DNA of 64,000 nucleotides from Pseudoalteromonas umbrosa (lineage in GTDB: Bacteria; Pseudomonadota; Gammaproteobacteria; Enterobacterales; Alteromonadaceae): NCBI RefSeq assembly GCF_030125375.1, contig NZ_JASJUU010000002.1, positions 1 through 64,000 on the forward strand. The letters are read 5' to 3'. The notes beneath the pieces were generated by a model. It was not told the DNA's origin and did not search any database. It saw nothing but the letters and a program-made list of their open reading frames with translations. Position 1 is the first letter of the stretch; each line of letters begins with the position of its first letter. Both the position numbers and the translations under genes were made by a program. Of the stretch, positions 47,117-55,907 are shown piece by piece.

Positions 47117-50100
47117 AACGTTAAAACGACAGCTTCAAGATCTCTTATTTGCCGACACAGAACAATTTTGGCTCAACCTATATCAGCACAAATATCAAAC
47201 TCTCGTGGACGAATTAGCTGATTGGGAGCTAGTAAAAAACAAACCAGAACAAGAACAAACATCATATTGGCAACTATTACAAACGATTGCGTTTTTACGC
47301 CATAAAATTGAAAATCATCATGGTAATTTACAAGCCATCGAGGCCGACTATAAAAGTTTTATTGAACGATTAAACAAAGCCGAGTTAAAAGCAGAAAGAG
47401 AATTACACATCTTAAAGTATGCAGAGCAACTCGGAGCCTCGCGATTAGAATTACAAAAAGACAAGTTGGCCTTTTCACGCTGGTTCGATGAAGGCGCAGT
47501 CATCGCCCGCTATCAGTCTAAAGTGTCTGAAATTGAACAAGACTTAAAATTTTTAATTGCAAAACTCGGCGCGCTGACCAACCGCTACCTGCGCTCGAGT
47601 AAAAATGACCTAAATACTGCTTGGCAAAAGTTAGACTTACAACCGTTTTTTATTCATTTGTTGGCACATAGTAACAGCCTGCATATTCGTCACGGTATGA
47701 TCCGTGCTCTGGTTAACCAAGTTTCTCTTATTCATGAATTTAGTGCCGATCCTGAGCTAGATGCTGAGTTAGTAGCGCAACTTATTGAACTTTTAGAGGC
47801 TGACAATACACCTTACCTCGCCATCATAGATATACTGGAAATATTGATACACCAAAGACCGACATTTATTCGCAGCTTTATGTGGGCAAAAGTTGCAGAG
47901 TCTGTAAATGATTTTCCAGACAAACCAAAAAATAATGATCAGTTATTTATCTTAGTTGCAATGCCCAAAGTACTGATACAACAAAGAGCATTGACAGACT
48001 CCGACATAAAGCTGATACAACAGCTTAGCACTCACCCGTACCATAGGGTAAGACAAGCAACGATAGAGTGTATACCTAGCTACGAGAATGAGTTTGCCAC
48101 TGAATTATTAGAAAGCAGGTTTCGCTACGAAACAGAAAACGCAATACGCTTTACGCTCGTCAAGCAATTAACTGCCGCTAGGTTTTGCGAAAACGGACTG
48201 GCTTTCAAACACTGGAAGCGCTGTTTACAAGGTGAAGAAAGCTTTGAGATAAAGCGCATCATTTTAGAGCAAAGCGCTCGACTGATGCTTAATATGCAGC
48301 TGGAAACAGATCAGCCAGAATCTATTTTTAAACAATTCATTGATGTTCTCAATGTACAACTAGAACAAGACCCGAGTACAGCAGTCAGGCGCTTCATTAC
48401 TAGAACTCGAGAACAACTGAACAGTTTTTATATACAAGAGCTTATTGTGAGTATTGAAGATCAGATGGCGCTAGGAGACACCATCGCACTTTCCACTGAT
48501 GCCGCTCATGAAGAAATAGGCAGAGCACTGAGTTTCATTGCCCAGTCCGAACTTGGCTTTAATGGCTATCAGCAAGGTGGCCAATGGCAGATCCACAATG
48601 GTACATTAAAGGGCCGAAGATTTTGGCGGTTCTGGCACGAGTTTTTTACGCCAAGCACAGATAAACGACAAAGTTATAGTCATACTAAGGCGCAAAAACC
48701 ATCTGCTGAGCTACATGTCACTAGTTGCTCAACCGCTGAGATCAGTGAAACCAATGTACCTGGTGAAGCGCTTTATAACTTAAAAGAACATAGCGCAAGA
48801 CCCTATTTGCCATTACCTGACTATTTACTTTCTATCCTGAGTCAAGATCAATTGCCTGCGCAAGCTAAAAGTTACACACCTGATGGCATTTTATTGATCA
48901 CACGTCCACATAAACTTATTCAGCGTATATGTGCCTATTGGCAAATTTCTATCAAGTTTTCTTCACTGGACCGCCTGAGAAAAGGCGGAGAGCTTGAGCA
49001 GCAAAACTACCTAGACGCGATTAGAAAGCTTGGATTTAAAATTGAGTTTATCGGCTATGGCTCCACGCACAAAGCCCAATTCCCAGTTGAAAGCAGCATC
49101 CGACAATTGTTTAGTCGAACGTCCATCACCACCGCATTGATTAATATTGGCTTAGGGTTTAAAGAGTATCTATATTCCATCTATCAAAATAGCATTGGTC
49201 AACTGGTGTTTTTTGTATGCGCCTTTATGGCCTATTTTTGGTCTCGTCATATTAAAGTGAGCCAAGATATACAACGTAATCGAAAACAAATTCCTATCTC
49301 TATTGGCGGTTGGGGAACACGCGGTAAATCAGGGACAGAGAGATTAAAAGCAGCGCTGTTTAGTAGTATCGCGCTAAAAGTGATCACCAAAACGACTGGC
49401 TGCGAAGCCATGATGATATATACCACCAGCAATGGAGAACAACATGAGCTGCCATTATTCAGGCCTTTTGATAAAGCCAGTATTTGGGAGCAAAGCGACG
49501 TATTGGCATTTGCTAAATCAGTAAAAGCAGACGTGTTTTTATGGGAATGTATGGGACTGACGCCAAGGTATGTGCGGATCTTACGTCGCTGGATGAACGA
49601 CAACTTCGCGACAATCACCAATGCTTATCCTGATCATGAAGATATTTTAGGCCCAACTGGTTTAGATGTCGCCACTGAAATGTCATCCTTTATTGGCTCA
49701 AACACTCAAGTATTTACCGCTGAGCAAAGCATGTATCCAATCCTTAATAAGTCAGCAGAACAAAAGGATTCGACACTGATTCAAGTGCACTGGGGTGAAG
49801 GGTTTCAAATAACAAATGACATTCGTGCACTCTACCCCTATGAGGAGCATCCAGATAACATCGCTCTGGTATGCAAAATGGCGCAGTATATAGGTATTAA
49901 TAAAGATTACGTGTTTAAAGAAACTGCCGAGCGCATTGTGCCTGATATTGGTGTATTACAGCATTTTGAGCAAGCGCCCATCGGTGCACTCACTCAGTCT
50001 TTTGTCAATAGTATGTCAGCCAATGAACGCCTTGCTACAATAGAAAACTGGCGACGCTTAAATTTATTTGGTCAAAGTCAGCAGCCCAAAATTCAAACCA

Positions 50101-51206
50101 TTGCGCTCATCAATAATCGTAATGACCGTATTGCACGTACTAAGGTGTTTGCACAAATACTCATTGAAGATCTCACCTTTGATTACATCGTCGTTATCGG
50201 CACTAATGTGGATGGCTTCCTCGCTTACTTTAACCAAGCATTGAGCGCACGTATTGCACGTATTATTGCCAATAATGACCGAGAAGATCTCGCCAAATTA
50301 CTCGAACAGTTTAAATGCTTAGTATCTGATCAAATGCTCTGTGATAAGTTAAATGCGCTACTCCCAAATACCCAGTTGGAGTGTGAGACGCTGCAGGACA
50401 AATCCAAAATGGCAGCATTTTTTGAGCAGCATGTAGATAGTGGACGTCAGCGCCGTTGTTTTAATCACTTAGTTGAAAGCTGGCATTTGGCCAATGACAT
50501 AATGTCCATAGAGGATTTGCAAGCACACGCTAAAGAAATAAGCGAGCACTTAAATACACTACTTGCGGCGCGCACGCGGCTAATAGAAAACCCCTACATT
50601 AGCGCAGATGAACTCACTCGAAAAATCGCCAAGCTCGGATTAGATGGTCAACATCAACTTATTGTGGGTATGCAAAATATAAAAGGCGCTGGCCTAAACT
50701 ATGTTTATGCGTGGCAAAAGTGGCATCATCTACATCAAACTTGCGATAATTTGTTAAATCACCACATTAGCCAAGCACAGTTTAGACAAGGGTTGATGAA
50801 ACTCGCTCAAACCTCACGGATTGGCGTAATAGAACACGACTACTTTAATGACTTTCTTGGAAAGCTCAGTAAATTACCCCATGCTCAAAACGAATTTAGT
50901 CAGGCTGAAATCGCCCATTTAAAAGAGCGCCTGCAAAGTAAAGACCCCAAATCAAGCAATGAGGAAGAAGAGGTAAAGCAAAATCGTGTGACACGCTTTG
51001 TCTTGCAAGTCGTGGAGTCTTTTTTAGATGCTGGTGCTGCTGTGAAGCGCAAAAAAACAGCTCAACAAGTTTATAAAGACATCGCATCACAACGTATCAC
51101 GCTCGAAAAAGCCATTGCAGTTTTGGCCGCACTCAATCGCAGCCAAAAGCCAGGTTGGCTGGCCCTGCAACAGAAACGAAAAAGAATTCCAAACCCCAAA
51201 AATTAG
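47106..51206 (+). CDS. CapB/PgsB-like Mur ligase with long helical extension
   Basis: A 1366-residue protein. Residues about 1-580 are helical with HEAT-like segments (HIRHGMIRALVNQVSLIHEF). One membrane helix lies near 695-715. From about 730 it is a CapB/PgsB Mur-ligase domain: the P-loop G-T-R-G-K-S-G-T near 735, KTTGCEAMM, WECMGLTPRY near 812 and ITNAYPDHEDILGPTGLDVA near 840. Bacillus PgsB (about 400 residues) activates glutamate with ATP and adds it to the growing gamma-linked chain. The amino acid used here is not predictable. The gene overlaps its predecessor by 11 bp and ends the operon. Symbol withheld because of the fusion. Confidence 0.75.
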   Translation: MADKTLKRQLQDLLFADTEQFWLNLYQHKYQTLVDELADWELVKNKPEQEQTSYWQLLQTIAFLRHKIENHHGNLQAIEADYKSFIERLNKAELKAERELHILKYAEQLGASRLELQKDKLAFSRWFDEGAVIARYQSKVSEIEQDLKFLIAKLGALTNRYLRSSKNDLNTAWQKLDLQPFFIHLLAHSNSLHIRHGMIRALVNQVSLIHEFSADPELDAELVAQLIELLEADNTPYLAIIDILEILIHQRPTFIRSFMWAKVAESVNDFPDKPKNNDQLFILVAMPKVLIQQRALTDSDIKLIQQLSTHPYHRVRQATIECIPSYENEFATELLESRFRYETENAIRFTLVKQLTAARFCENGLAFKHWKRCLQGEESFEIKRIILEQSARLMLNMQLETDQPESIFKQFIDVLNVQLEQDPSTAVRRFITRTREQLNSFYIQELIVSIEDQMALGDTIALSTDAAHEEIGRALSFIAQSELGFNGYQQGGQWQIHNGTLKGRRFWRFWHEFFTPSTDKRQSYSHTKAQKPSAELHVTSCSTAEISETNVPGEALYNLKEHSARPYLPLPDYLLSILSQDQLPAQAKSYTPDGILLITRPHKLIQRICAYWQISIKFSSLDRLRKGGELEQQNYLDAIRKLGFKIEFIGYGSTHKAQFPVESSIRQLFSRTSITTALINIGLGFKEYLYSIYQNSIGQLVFFVCAFMAYFWSRHIKVSQDIQRNRKQIPISIGGWGTRGKSGTERLKAALFSSIALKVITKTTGCEAMMIYTTSNGEQHELPLFRPFDKASIWEQSDVLAFAKSVKADVFLWECMGLTPRYVRILRRWMNDNFATITNAYPDHEDILGPTGLDVATEMSSFIGSNTQVFTAEQSMYPILNKSAEQKDSTLIQVHWGEGFQITNDIRALYPYEEHPDNIALVCKMAQYIGINKDYVFKETAERIVPDIGVLQHFEQAPIGALTQSFVNSMSANERLATIENWRRLNLFGQSQQPKIQTIALINNRNDRIARTKVFAQILIEDLTFDYIVVIGTNVDGFLAYFNQALSARIARIIANNDREDLAKLLEQFKCLVSDQMLCDKLNALLPNTQLECETLQDKSKMAAFFEQHVDSGRQRRCFNHLVESWHLANDIMSIEDLQAHAKEISEHLNTLLAARTRLIENPYISADELTRKIAKLGLDGQHQLIVGMQNIKGAGLNYVYAWQKWHHLHQTCDNLLNHHISQAQFRQGLMKLAQTSRIGVIEHDYFNDFLGKLSKLPHAQNEFSQAEIAHLKERLQSKDPKSSNEEEEVKQNRVTRFVLQVVESFLDAGAAVKRKKTAQQVYKDIASQRITLEKAIAVLAALNRSQKPGWLALQQKRKRIPNPKN

Positions 51207-51380
51207 TACTTTTTAACTAATTTCATCTAAAATTGAATTTAAGGAATAATAAATTCCAGTCATTTTTTGTATTTTAATTGACCTCAGCACTCAAAACTAG
51301 GAAAATAAGATTAGACAAAGGCATTTTAATTTAACATTTTACTAACAACGGATGTTATGTAATCAAGTTGGGAGTAATAT

Positions 51381-52589
51381 ATGAAGCTATCCACGTCATC
51401 TGTATTATTAGTTACTGCATTGACAGCAAGCCAGAATGTTCTGGCAGAGAATAATCTAATTGCCAATGGTTCATTTGAACAATCAGGAAATATCTCAGGG
51501 ACTTGGAAACTCTTCGATAACCTTTCAGGCTGGCAGCGCACAGGTGCACGCTTTGAAATTCAAACCGATAGACTCGGCCTAATCACACCGCAAGATGGCT
51601 CGCAGTATTTAGAGCTAGACTCAACCAGCAACTACACTGCATATCAGAACATTGCTACCGAAGCTGGTAAACGTTATGTGGTCAGTTTTTATTACTCTCC
51701 GAGAGTGCGCAACAACACCCAAACAAACCAAGCAACAGTTACCTGGAACGGTCAAATTATCGCGAACCTTAATGGTGCTAACCGTGGTTGGCAGCACGTG
51801 ACAGTCACTGTAACAGCAGACAGCGCTCAGAGCACACTCGCGTTTTCAGGTAGCGGCACATCAGATTCATACGGTGCCTTGTTAGACAATGTATCTGTGA
51901 CAGCAGATTGCGTCACTGGTTTATTTGGCATCAATAACTATGGTAGTGCGGGCGATGGTTATATCTTCAATTTCAATTTAGACACCATGACTTACAGTAA
52001 AGTTTCTGGCGTGTCTCATACCGCGTCAAATATCGCGAGTAAAGATGGCGTGCTGTATTTCATGGAACAAAATGACAGTCAAACCAAGGCCTCTACATTA
52101 TGGTCACTTGATTTAGATGGTAATGTTGAGACAGCGGTGGCCAATGCGACATCATGGCCGATTTACCGCTCTGCAGTCAGTGATGACGGTATACACCTGC
52201 GTGCTACAAGTAAAACTTACATGTATGACTACAATTTGCAGACTGGTGAAAAAACTGTATTAGGTAAGCTGAAATACGCTGGTGATGAATTTAGTCATGG
52301 CGATATCGCTTACTCAGCTGACAACAACACGCTATACGTATTAACCGGTAAAGCACTATATACGTTAGATACAGCAGACATGAGCCTCACCAAGATTGGA
52401 GAGCATGGCGTGAATTGGGCGTCTGGCCTTGCCATTTCAGACACTGGCACCCTGTACGTGTCGGGTCGTCAAAGTGGCCAGAATGCAAAAATCTACTCGC
52501 TTAACCCAAATACAGCAGTCGCGACAGAGCTGATGGAAGGCCCTGAGCATATTAACGACCTAACTTTTGTCGATAATTATTGCCGTTAA
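51381..52589 (+). CDS. Secreted protein: carbohydrate-binding-like domain plus beta-propeller-like repeats
   Basis: A 402-residue protein with a signal peptide (KLSTSSVLLVTALTASQNVLA). Residues 25-175 look like a DUF642/CBM-like jelly-roll: LIANGSFEQSGNISGTWK, a GWQ tryptophan, DGSQYLELDS and LLDNVSV. Residues 180-402 contain repeated strand units (YIFNFNLDTMTYSKVSG, TLYVLTGKALYTLDTADMSLTKIG), suggesting a beta-propeller. It lies 174 bp after the capsule-like operon, so it may be separately transcribed. Its own role is unknown; surface polysaccharide or cell-wall binding is plausible. Confidence 0.65.
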   Translation: MKLSTSSVLLVTALTASQNVLAENNLIANGSFEQSGNISGTWKLFDNLSGWQRTGARFEIQTDRLGLITPQDGSQYLELDSTSNYTAYQNIATEAGKRYVVSFYYSPRVRNNTQTNQATVTWNGQIIANLNGANRGWQHVTVTVTADSAQSTLAFSGSGTSDSYGALLDNVSVTADCVTGLFGINNYGSAGDGYIFNFNLDTMTYSKVSGVSHTASNIASKDGVLYFMEQNDSQTKASTLWSLDLDGNVETAVANATSWPIYRSAVSDDGIHLRATSKTYMYDYNLQTGEKTVLGKLKYAGDEFSHGDIAYSADNNTLYVLTGKALYTLDTADMSLTKIGEHGVNWASGLAISDTGTLYVSGRQSGQNAKIYSLNPNTAVATELMEGPEHINDLTFVDNYCR

Positions 52590-52604
52590 TAATTATTAAT
52601 CTTA

Positions 52605-52632
52605 AAAACCAGCCTCTTGGCTGGTTTTTTTA
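52605..52632 (+). terminator. Terminator after the secreted propeller-like gene
   Basis: AAAACCAGC and GCTGGTTTT pair around a short loop, followed by more T residues. It lies 16 bp past the stop codon. Confidence 0.85.
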
Positions 52633-52768
52633 TGCCACATCGTCTCTAAACCTGTCTGGTAAGGCTTCCCCATAGCCACCTTGCTGGGTATACTGACGCG
52701 TTTTTCGTGAATAGTTAGTCAATACTGACTTCGCACGTAGATCTTTTGGGAACTGGCCTCCCAATTAA
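52632..52768 (-). pseudogene. Possible short gene remnant
   Basis: On the minus strand, starting at a TTG directly after a stop codon, about 45 codons read through without a stop and end at a TAA near 52631 beside the terminator. The peptide has a protein-like composition (KDLRAKSVLTNYSRKTRQY, GGYGEALPDRFRDDVA). GGGAGG is present but is not placed before a good start. It may be the tail of a lost gene, a small protein, or chance. Confidence 0.2.
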
Positions 52769-52859
52769 TAACAGACAAATTCACACTTATATAAGTATGA
52801 ATTTATCGATGATATAAAGGCCATACAACACACATGTGATAAATCTGGAAGTAATAAAT

Positions 52860-54296
52860 ATGAATTCAATACCTAATCGAGGTGAGTTTTTAGGCCACCC
52901 TAAGGGCCTATTCTTACTATTCGGCACGGAAATGTGGGAGCGATTTGGCTACTACGGCATGCGTGCAATTTTAGTACTTTATCTAGTAGCTCAGGTACAA
53001 AGTGGCGGTTTTGGCTGGACTAATGCTGACGCACTTAGCTTATACGGCACCTTTACCATGGCCGTATACTTAACTCCGCTATTTGGCGGCTGGCTAGCAG
53101 ATAACGTACTGGGACAGCGCAAAGCCATCATCATTGGTGGTATTTTAATGGCAGCAGGTCATTTCATTATGGGCATCCCTCACAGTGTGGTCGCAGGCCA
53201 AGAAGAAAATGTCTTCTATATTGGACTAACACTACTGTGTATCGGTAACGGTTTATTCAAGCCAAATATCTCTACAATGGTGGGCGATTTATATGAAGAA
53301 GGTGACAAGCGTCGTGATGGCGCATTTACCATCTTCTACATGGGAATTAACTTAGGTGGCGCATTAGGTCCACTGGTCGCAGGCTATGTTGCATCTGAAA
53401 TAAACTGGCAAGCTGGTTTTGTCGCTGCAGGTATTGGCATGGTGATTTCTGTTGTCATGCAAATGCTACTAAGTCAAAAGTACTTGGGTGATATTGGCGT
53501 CGTACCAGCCGCGAAGTTATCACAGCAGCAGTCAGAATCTGGCACAAAAGAGCCATTAACTAAAGTTGAAAAAGACCGTATTCGCGTCATTTTCACGATG
53601 TCTGTATTTAGCATTATTTTTTGGATGGGCTTTGAACAAGCCGGTGGATTGATGAACCTATTCGCCAATGATTATACAGATCGCATGCTGATGGGCTTTG
53701 AAATTCCAGCTTCTTGGTTCCAATCTTTAAACTCCATTTTCATCATCATCTTTGCGCCTATTGTCGCCATGATATGGTTAAAGCTCGATAAGCGAGAGCC
53801 AAACTCTCCGGTGAAATTTGCAATTGGCCTAGTTTTCTTAGCACTTGGCTTCTTAACTATGATGCTGGCACTAATGACCGAAGGCGCAGCAGCCGGAGGT
53901 ACTTTGCAGATCAGTATGATGTGGTTAGTACTATTTTATTTGTTCCACACCCTAGGTGAGCTTTGCCTGTCTCCAATTGGCTTATCAATGGTGAGTAAAC
54001 TGGCACCACTTCGTCTTGCATCACTGCTTATGGGTATTTGGTTCCTATGTACGGCAGTCGCAAATAAAATTGCCGGCTTTGTCGGTTCGTTCATTGGCGA
54101 AGGCCAAGAAGCGATGGGGAACGCAATGGGTATCTTTATTGGTTTAGGTGCAACAGCACTCATATCTGCGCTGGCGATGTACTTGCTAAGTAACAAGCTA
54201 GTTGACTGGATGCATGGTGCTGAGGGTGACAATGAGCCCCACACCCAAGCTCACTATCTTGAAAAAGAGCTCGAAGTGACTGGCGAAAGACAGTAA
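52860..54296 (+). CDS. POT family proton-coupled peptide transporter
   Basis: A 478-residue MFS transporter with about 14 membrane helices. POT signatures are LFGTEMWERFGYYGMRAILVLYL (the ExxERFxYY motif in helix 1), LTPLFGGWLADNVLGQRKAI and FTIFYMGINLGGALGPLVAGY. It imports di- and tripeptides with protons. Bacterial relatives are DtpA/DtpT. The ATG at 52860 has GGAAG upstream; the GTG at 52836 would add eight extra residues. A strong terminator follows. Confidence 0.92.
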   Translation: MNSIPNRGEFLGHPKGLFLLFGTEMWERFGYYGMRAILVLYLVAQVQSGGFGWTNADALSLYGTFTMAVYLTPLFGGWLADNVLGQRKAIIIGGILMAAGHFIMGIPHSVVAGQEENVFYIGLTLLCIGNGLFKPNISTMVGDLYEEGDKRRDGAFTIFYMGINLGGALGPLVAGYVASEINWQAGFVAAGIGMVISVVMQMLLSQKYLGDIGVVPAAKLSQQQSESGTKEPLTKVEKDRIRVIFTMSVFSIIFWMGFEQAGGLMNLFANDYTDRMLMGFEIPASWFQSLNSIFIIIFAPIVAMIWLKLDKREPNSPVKFAIGLVFLALGFLTMMLALMTEGAAAGGTLQISMMWLVLFYLFHTLGELCLSPIGLSMVSKLAPLRLASLLMGIWFLCTAVANKIAGFVGSFIGEGQEAMGNAMGIFIGLGATALISALAMYLLSNKLVDWMHGAEGDNEPHTQAHYLEKELEVTGERQ

Positions 54297-54314
54297 CACA
54301 TAAATAAAATTTAC

Positions 54315-54346
54315 GAAAAAGCCGCACTTTTCAGCGCGGCTTTTTC
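54315..54346 (+). terminator. Terminator after the peptide transporter gene
   Basis: GAAAAAGCCGC and GCGGCTTTTTC form a long near-perfect stem with an 8-10-nt loop and a T-run, 18 bp after the stop. Confidence 0.9.
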
Positions 54347-54363
54347 ATATCTCAACCTAAAAA

Positions 54364-54381
54364 TGTACAAAATAATTTACA
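54364..54381. promoter_or_regulatory. Strong TyrR-box-like site upstream of hppD
   Basis: TGTACA-AAATAA-TTTACA differs from the TyrR consensus TGTAAA-N6-TTTACA at one position. It is about 350 bp upstream of the hppD start. tyrR is in the same window, and TyrR/PhhR regulation of tyrosine catabolism is known in gammaproteobacteria. Confidence 0.6.
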
Positions 54382-54597
54382 GCACACCCTTTATTTACCT
54401 GTTTGATTCACATCGCGTATATCACTGCAGACTTATTGAACAATCATATCAAAAACACAAAAACCAAATAAAATCAACACCTTAAAATTATACTTCTTTC
54501 TAAAATTAGCGAATTAACAACCTAATTTTCAGTTTAATTACAGCTTTTCAATCTAAAAAAATTGTCTGTTTTCATTTTGTCTTAAAACGGCACCAAA

Positions 54598-54615
54598 TGT
54601 GCAATCAAATTTACA
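54598..54615. promoter_or_regulatory. Second TyrR-box-like site upstream of hppD
   Basis: TGTGCA-ATCAAA-TTTACA differs from the consensus at two positions and is 113 bp before the hppD start. A weak second site next to a stronger one is the usual TyrR arrangement, where ligand-driven hexamers span paired boxes, although the 230-bp spacing here is large. Confidence 0.45.
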
Positions 54616-54727
54616 AAACAGCCATGAGTGAATTGGTGTTTAAACCTTTCACTTTAGGTCATTTTGATTAATTATCCACTGCATAAATTACAACAAGCAA
54701 TCCAGTGCTTAATGCAGGAGAATGACA

Positions 54728-55774
54728 ATGAGTGAAGTAAATAATCCTCTTGGCCTTGTAGGTATCGAATTTACTGAATACGCAACCCCAGACGCAGATT
54801 ACATGGACAAAATCTTTACTGATTTTGGTTTCTCTAAACTTAAAAAGTTTAAAGGTAAAGACATCGTTCATTATAACCAGAACGAAATCCATTTCCTTCT
54901 AAACAACGAGCGTGGCGGTTTCTCTGCCGAGTTTGCTAAGTCACACGGTCCAGCTATTTGTTCAATGGGCTGGCGTGTAGAAGATGCACAAAAAGCGTTT
55001 GACATTGCTGTAGAGCGTGGTGCAAAACCAGCGACTGATTCTGCAAACAAAGACCTACCGTACCCTGCTATTTACGGTATCGGTGACAGCCTTATTTACT
55101 TCATCGATGTATTCGGTGACAAAGGCTCTATCTTTGAAAATGATTTTGAAGACCTAGAAGAGCAAAACATTGTTGAAGATAAAGGTTTCATTCGCATTGA
55201 CCACCTAACTAACAATGTTTACAAAGGCACAATGGAAACATGGGCAAACTTCTATAAAGGCGTATTTGGCTTTGAAGAAGTGCGTTATTTCGACATCAAA
55301 GGTCAGAAGACAGCTCTACTTTCTTACGCACTTAAGTCACCTTGTGGTACTTTCTCGATTCCAATCAATGAAGGTAAAGATGACAACAACAACCAGATCG
55401 ATGAGTACCTAGACGAGTACAATGGTCCGGGCGTACAGCACCTTGCATTCTTAACGAACGACCTTGTTGGCTCTCTAGATAAGCTAGACAAAACAAACAT
55501 CGCGACTTTAGATATTGTTGATCACTACTATGATACAATTTTCGACCGTGTTCCTTGGGTTGCTGAAGATAAGCAAAAGATCAAAGATCACCAGATCCTA
55601 GTAGATAGCCAGAGCGAAAACTGCTACCTACTTCAAATCTTCACGAAAAACCTATTCGGTCCTATCTTCATCGAGATGATCCAACGTGTTGACGACGGTG
55701 GCTTTGGTGAAGGTAACTTCCAGGCTCTATTTGAGTCAATTGAACGTGACCAAGAGCGTCGTGGTGTGATTTAA
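54728..55774 (+). CDS. hppD: 4-hydroxyphenylpyruvate dioxygenase
   Basis: A 348-residue Fe(II) enzyme that converts 4-hydroxyphenylpyruvate to homogentisate in tyrosine breakdown. Two glyoxalase-like halves are visible. The iron ligands fall in RIDHLTNNV, PGVQHLAFLTND and the terminal IFIEMIQRVDDGGFGEGNF. The ATG at 54728 has AGGAG 8 bp upstream; ATG 54722 is too close to it. fahA follows, separated by a hairpin; homogentisate dioxygenase and maleylacetoacetate isomerase genes are not in the window. Confidence 0.95.
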   Translation: MSEVNNPLGLVGIEFTEYATPDADYMDKIFTDFGFSKLKKFKGKDIVHYNQNEIHFLLNNERGGFSAEFAKSHGPAICSMGWRVEDAQKAFDIAVERGAKPATDSANKDLPYPAIYGIGDSLIYFIDVFGDKGSIFENDFEDLEEQNIVEDKGFIRIDHLTNNVYKGTMETWANFYKGVFGFEEVRYFDIKGQKTALLSYALKSPCGTFSIPINEGKDDNNNQIDEYLDEYNGPGVQHLAFLTNDLVGSLDKLDKTNIATLDIVDHYYDTIFDRVPWVAEDKQKIKDHQILVDSQSENCYLLQIFTKNLFGPIFIEMIQRVDDGGFGEGNFQALFESIERDQERRGVI

Positions 55775-55798
55775 TTATCCACCAGTAAAGACAAATTA

Positions 55799-55824
55799 AA
55801 AAGCAGCTTTTCTAAGCTGCTTTT
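55799..55824 (+). terminator. Terminator hairpin between hppD and fahA
   Basis: AAAAGCAGCTT and AAGCTGCTTTT pair perfectly around TTCT, 24 bp after the hppD stop. fahA therefore probably also has its own promoter. Confidence 0.8.
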
Positions 55825-55907
55825 GCTATTTAAACTTGGCCATATTCTGGCGAAAGCACAAATAAAAATGCATAGTCATATGCAGCTTGTAGAAAAAAGG
55901 AAAGACC

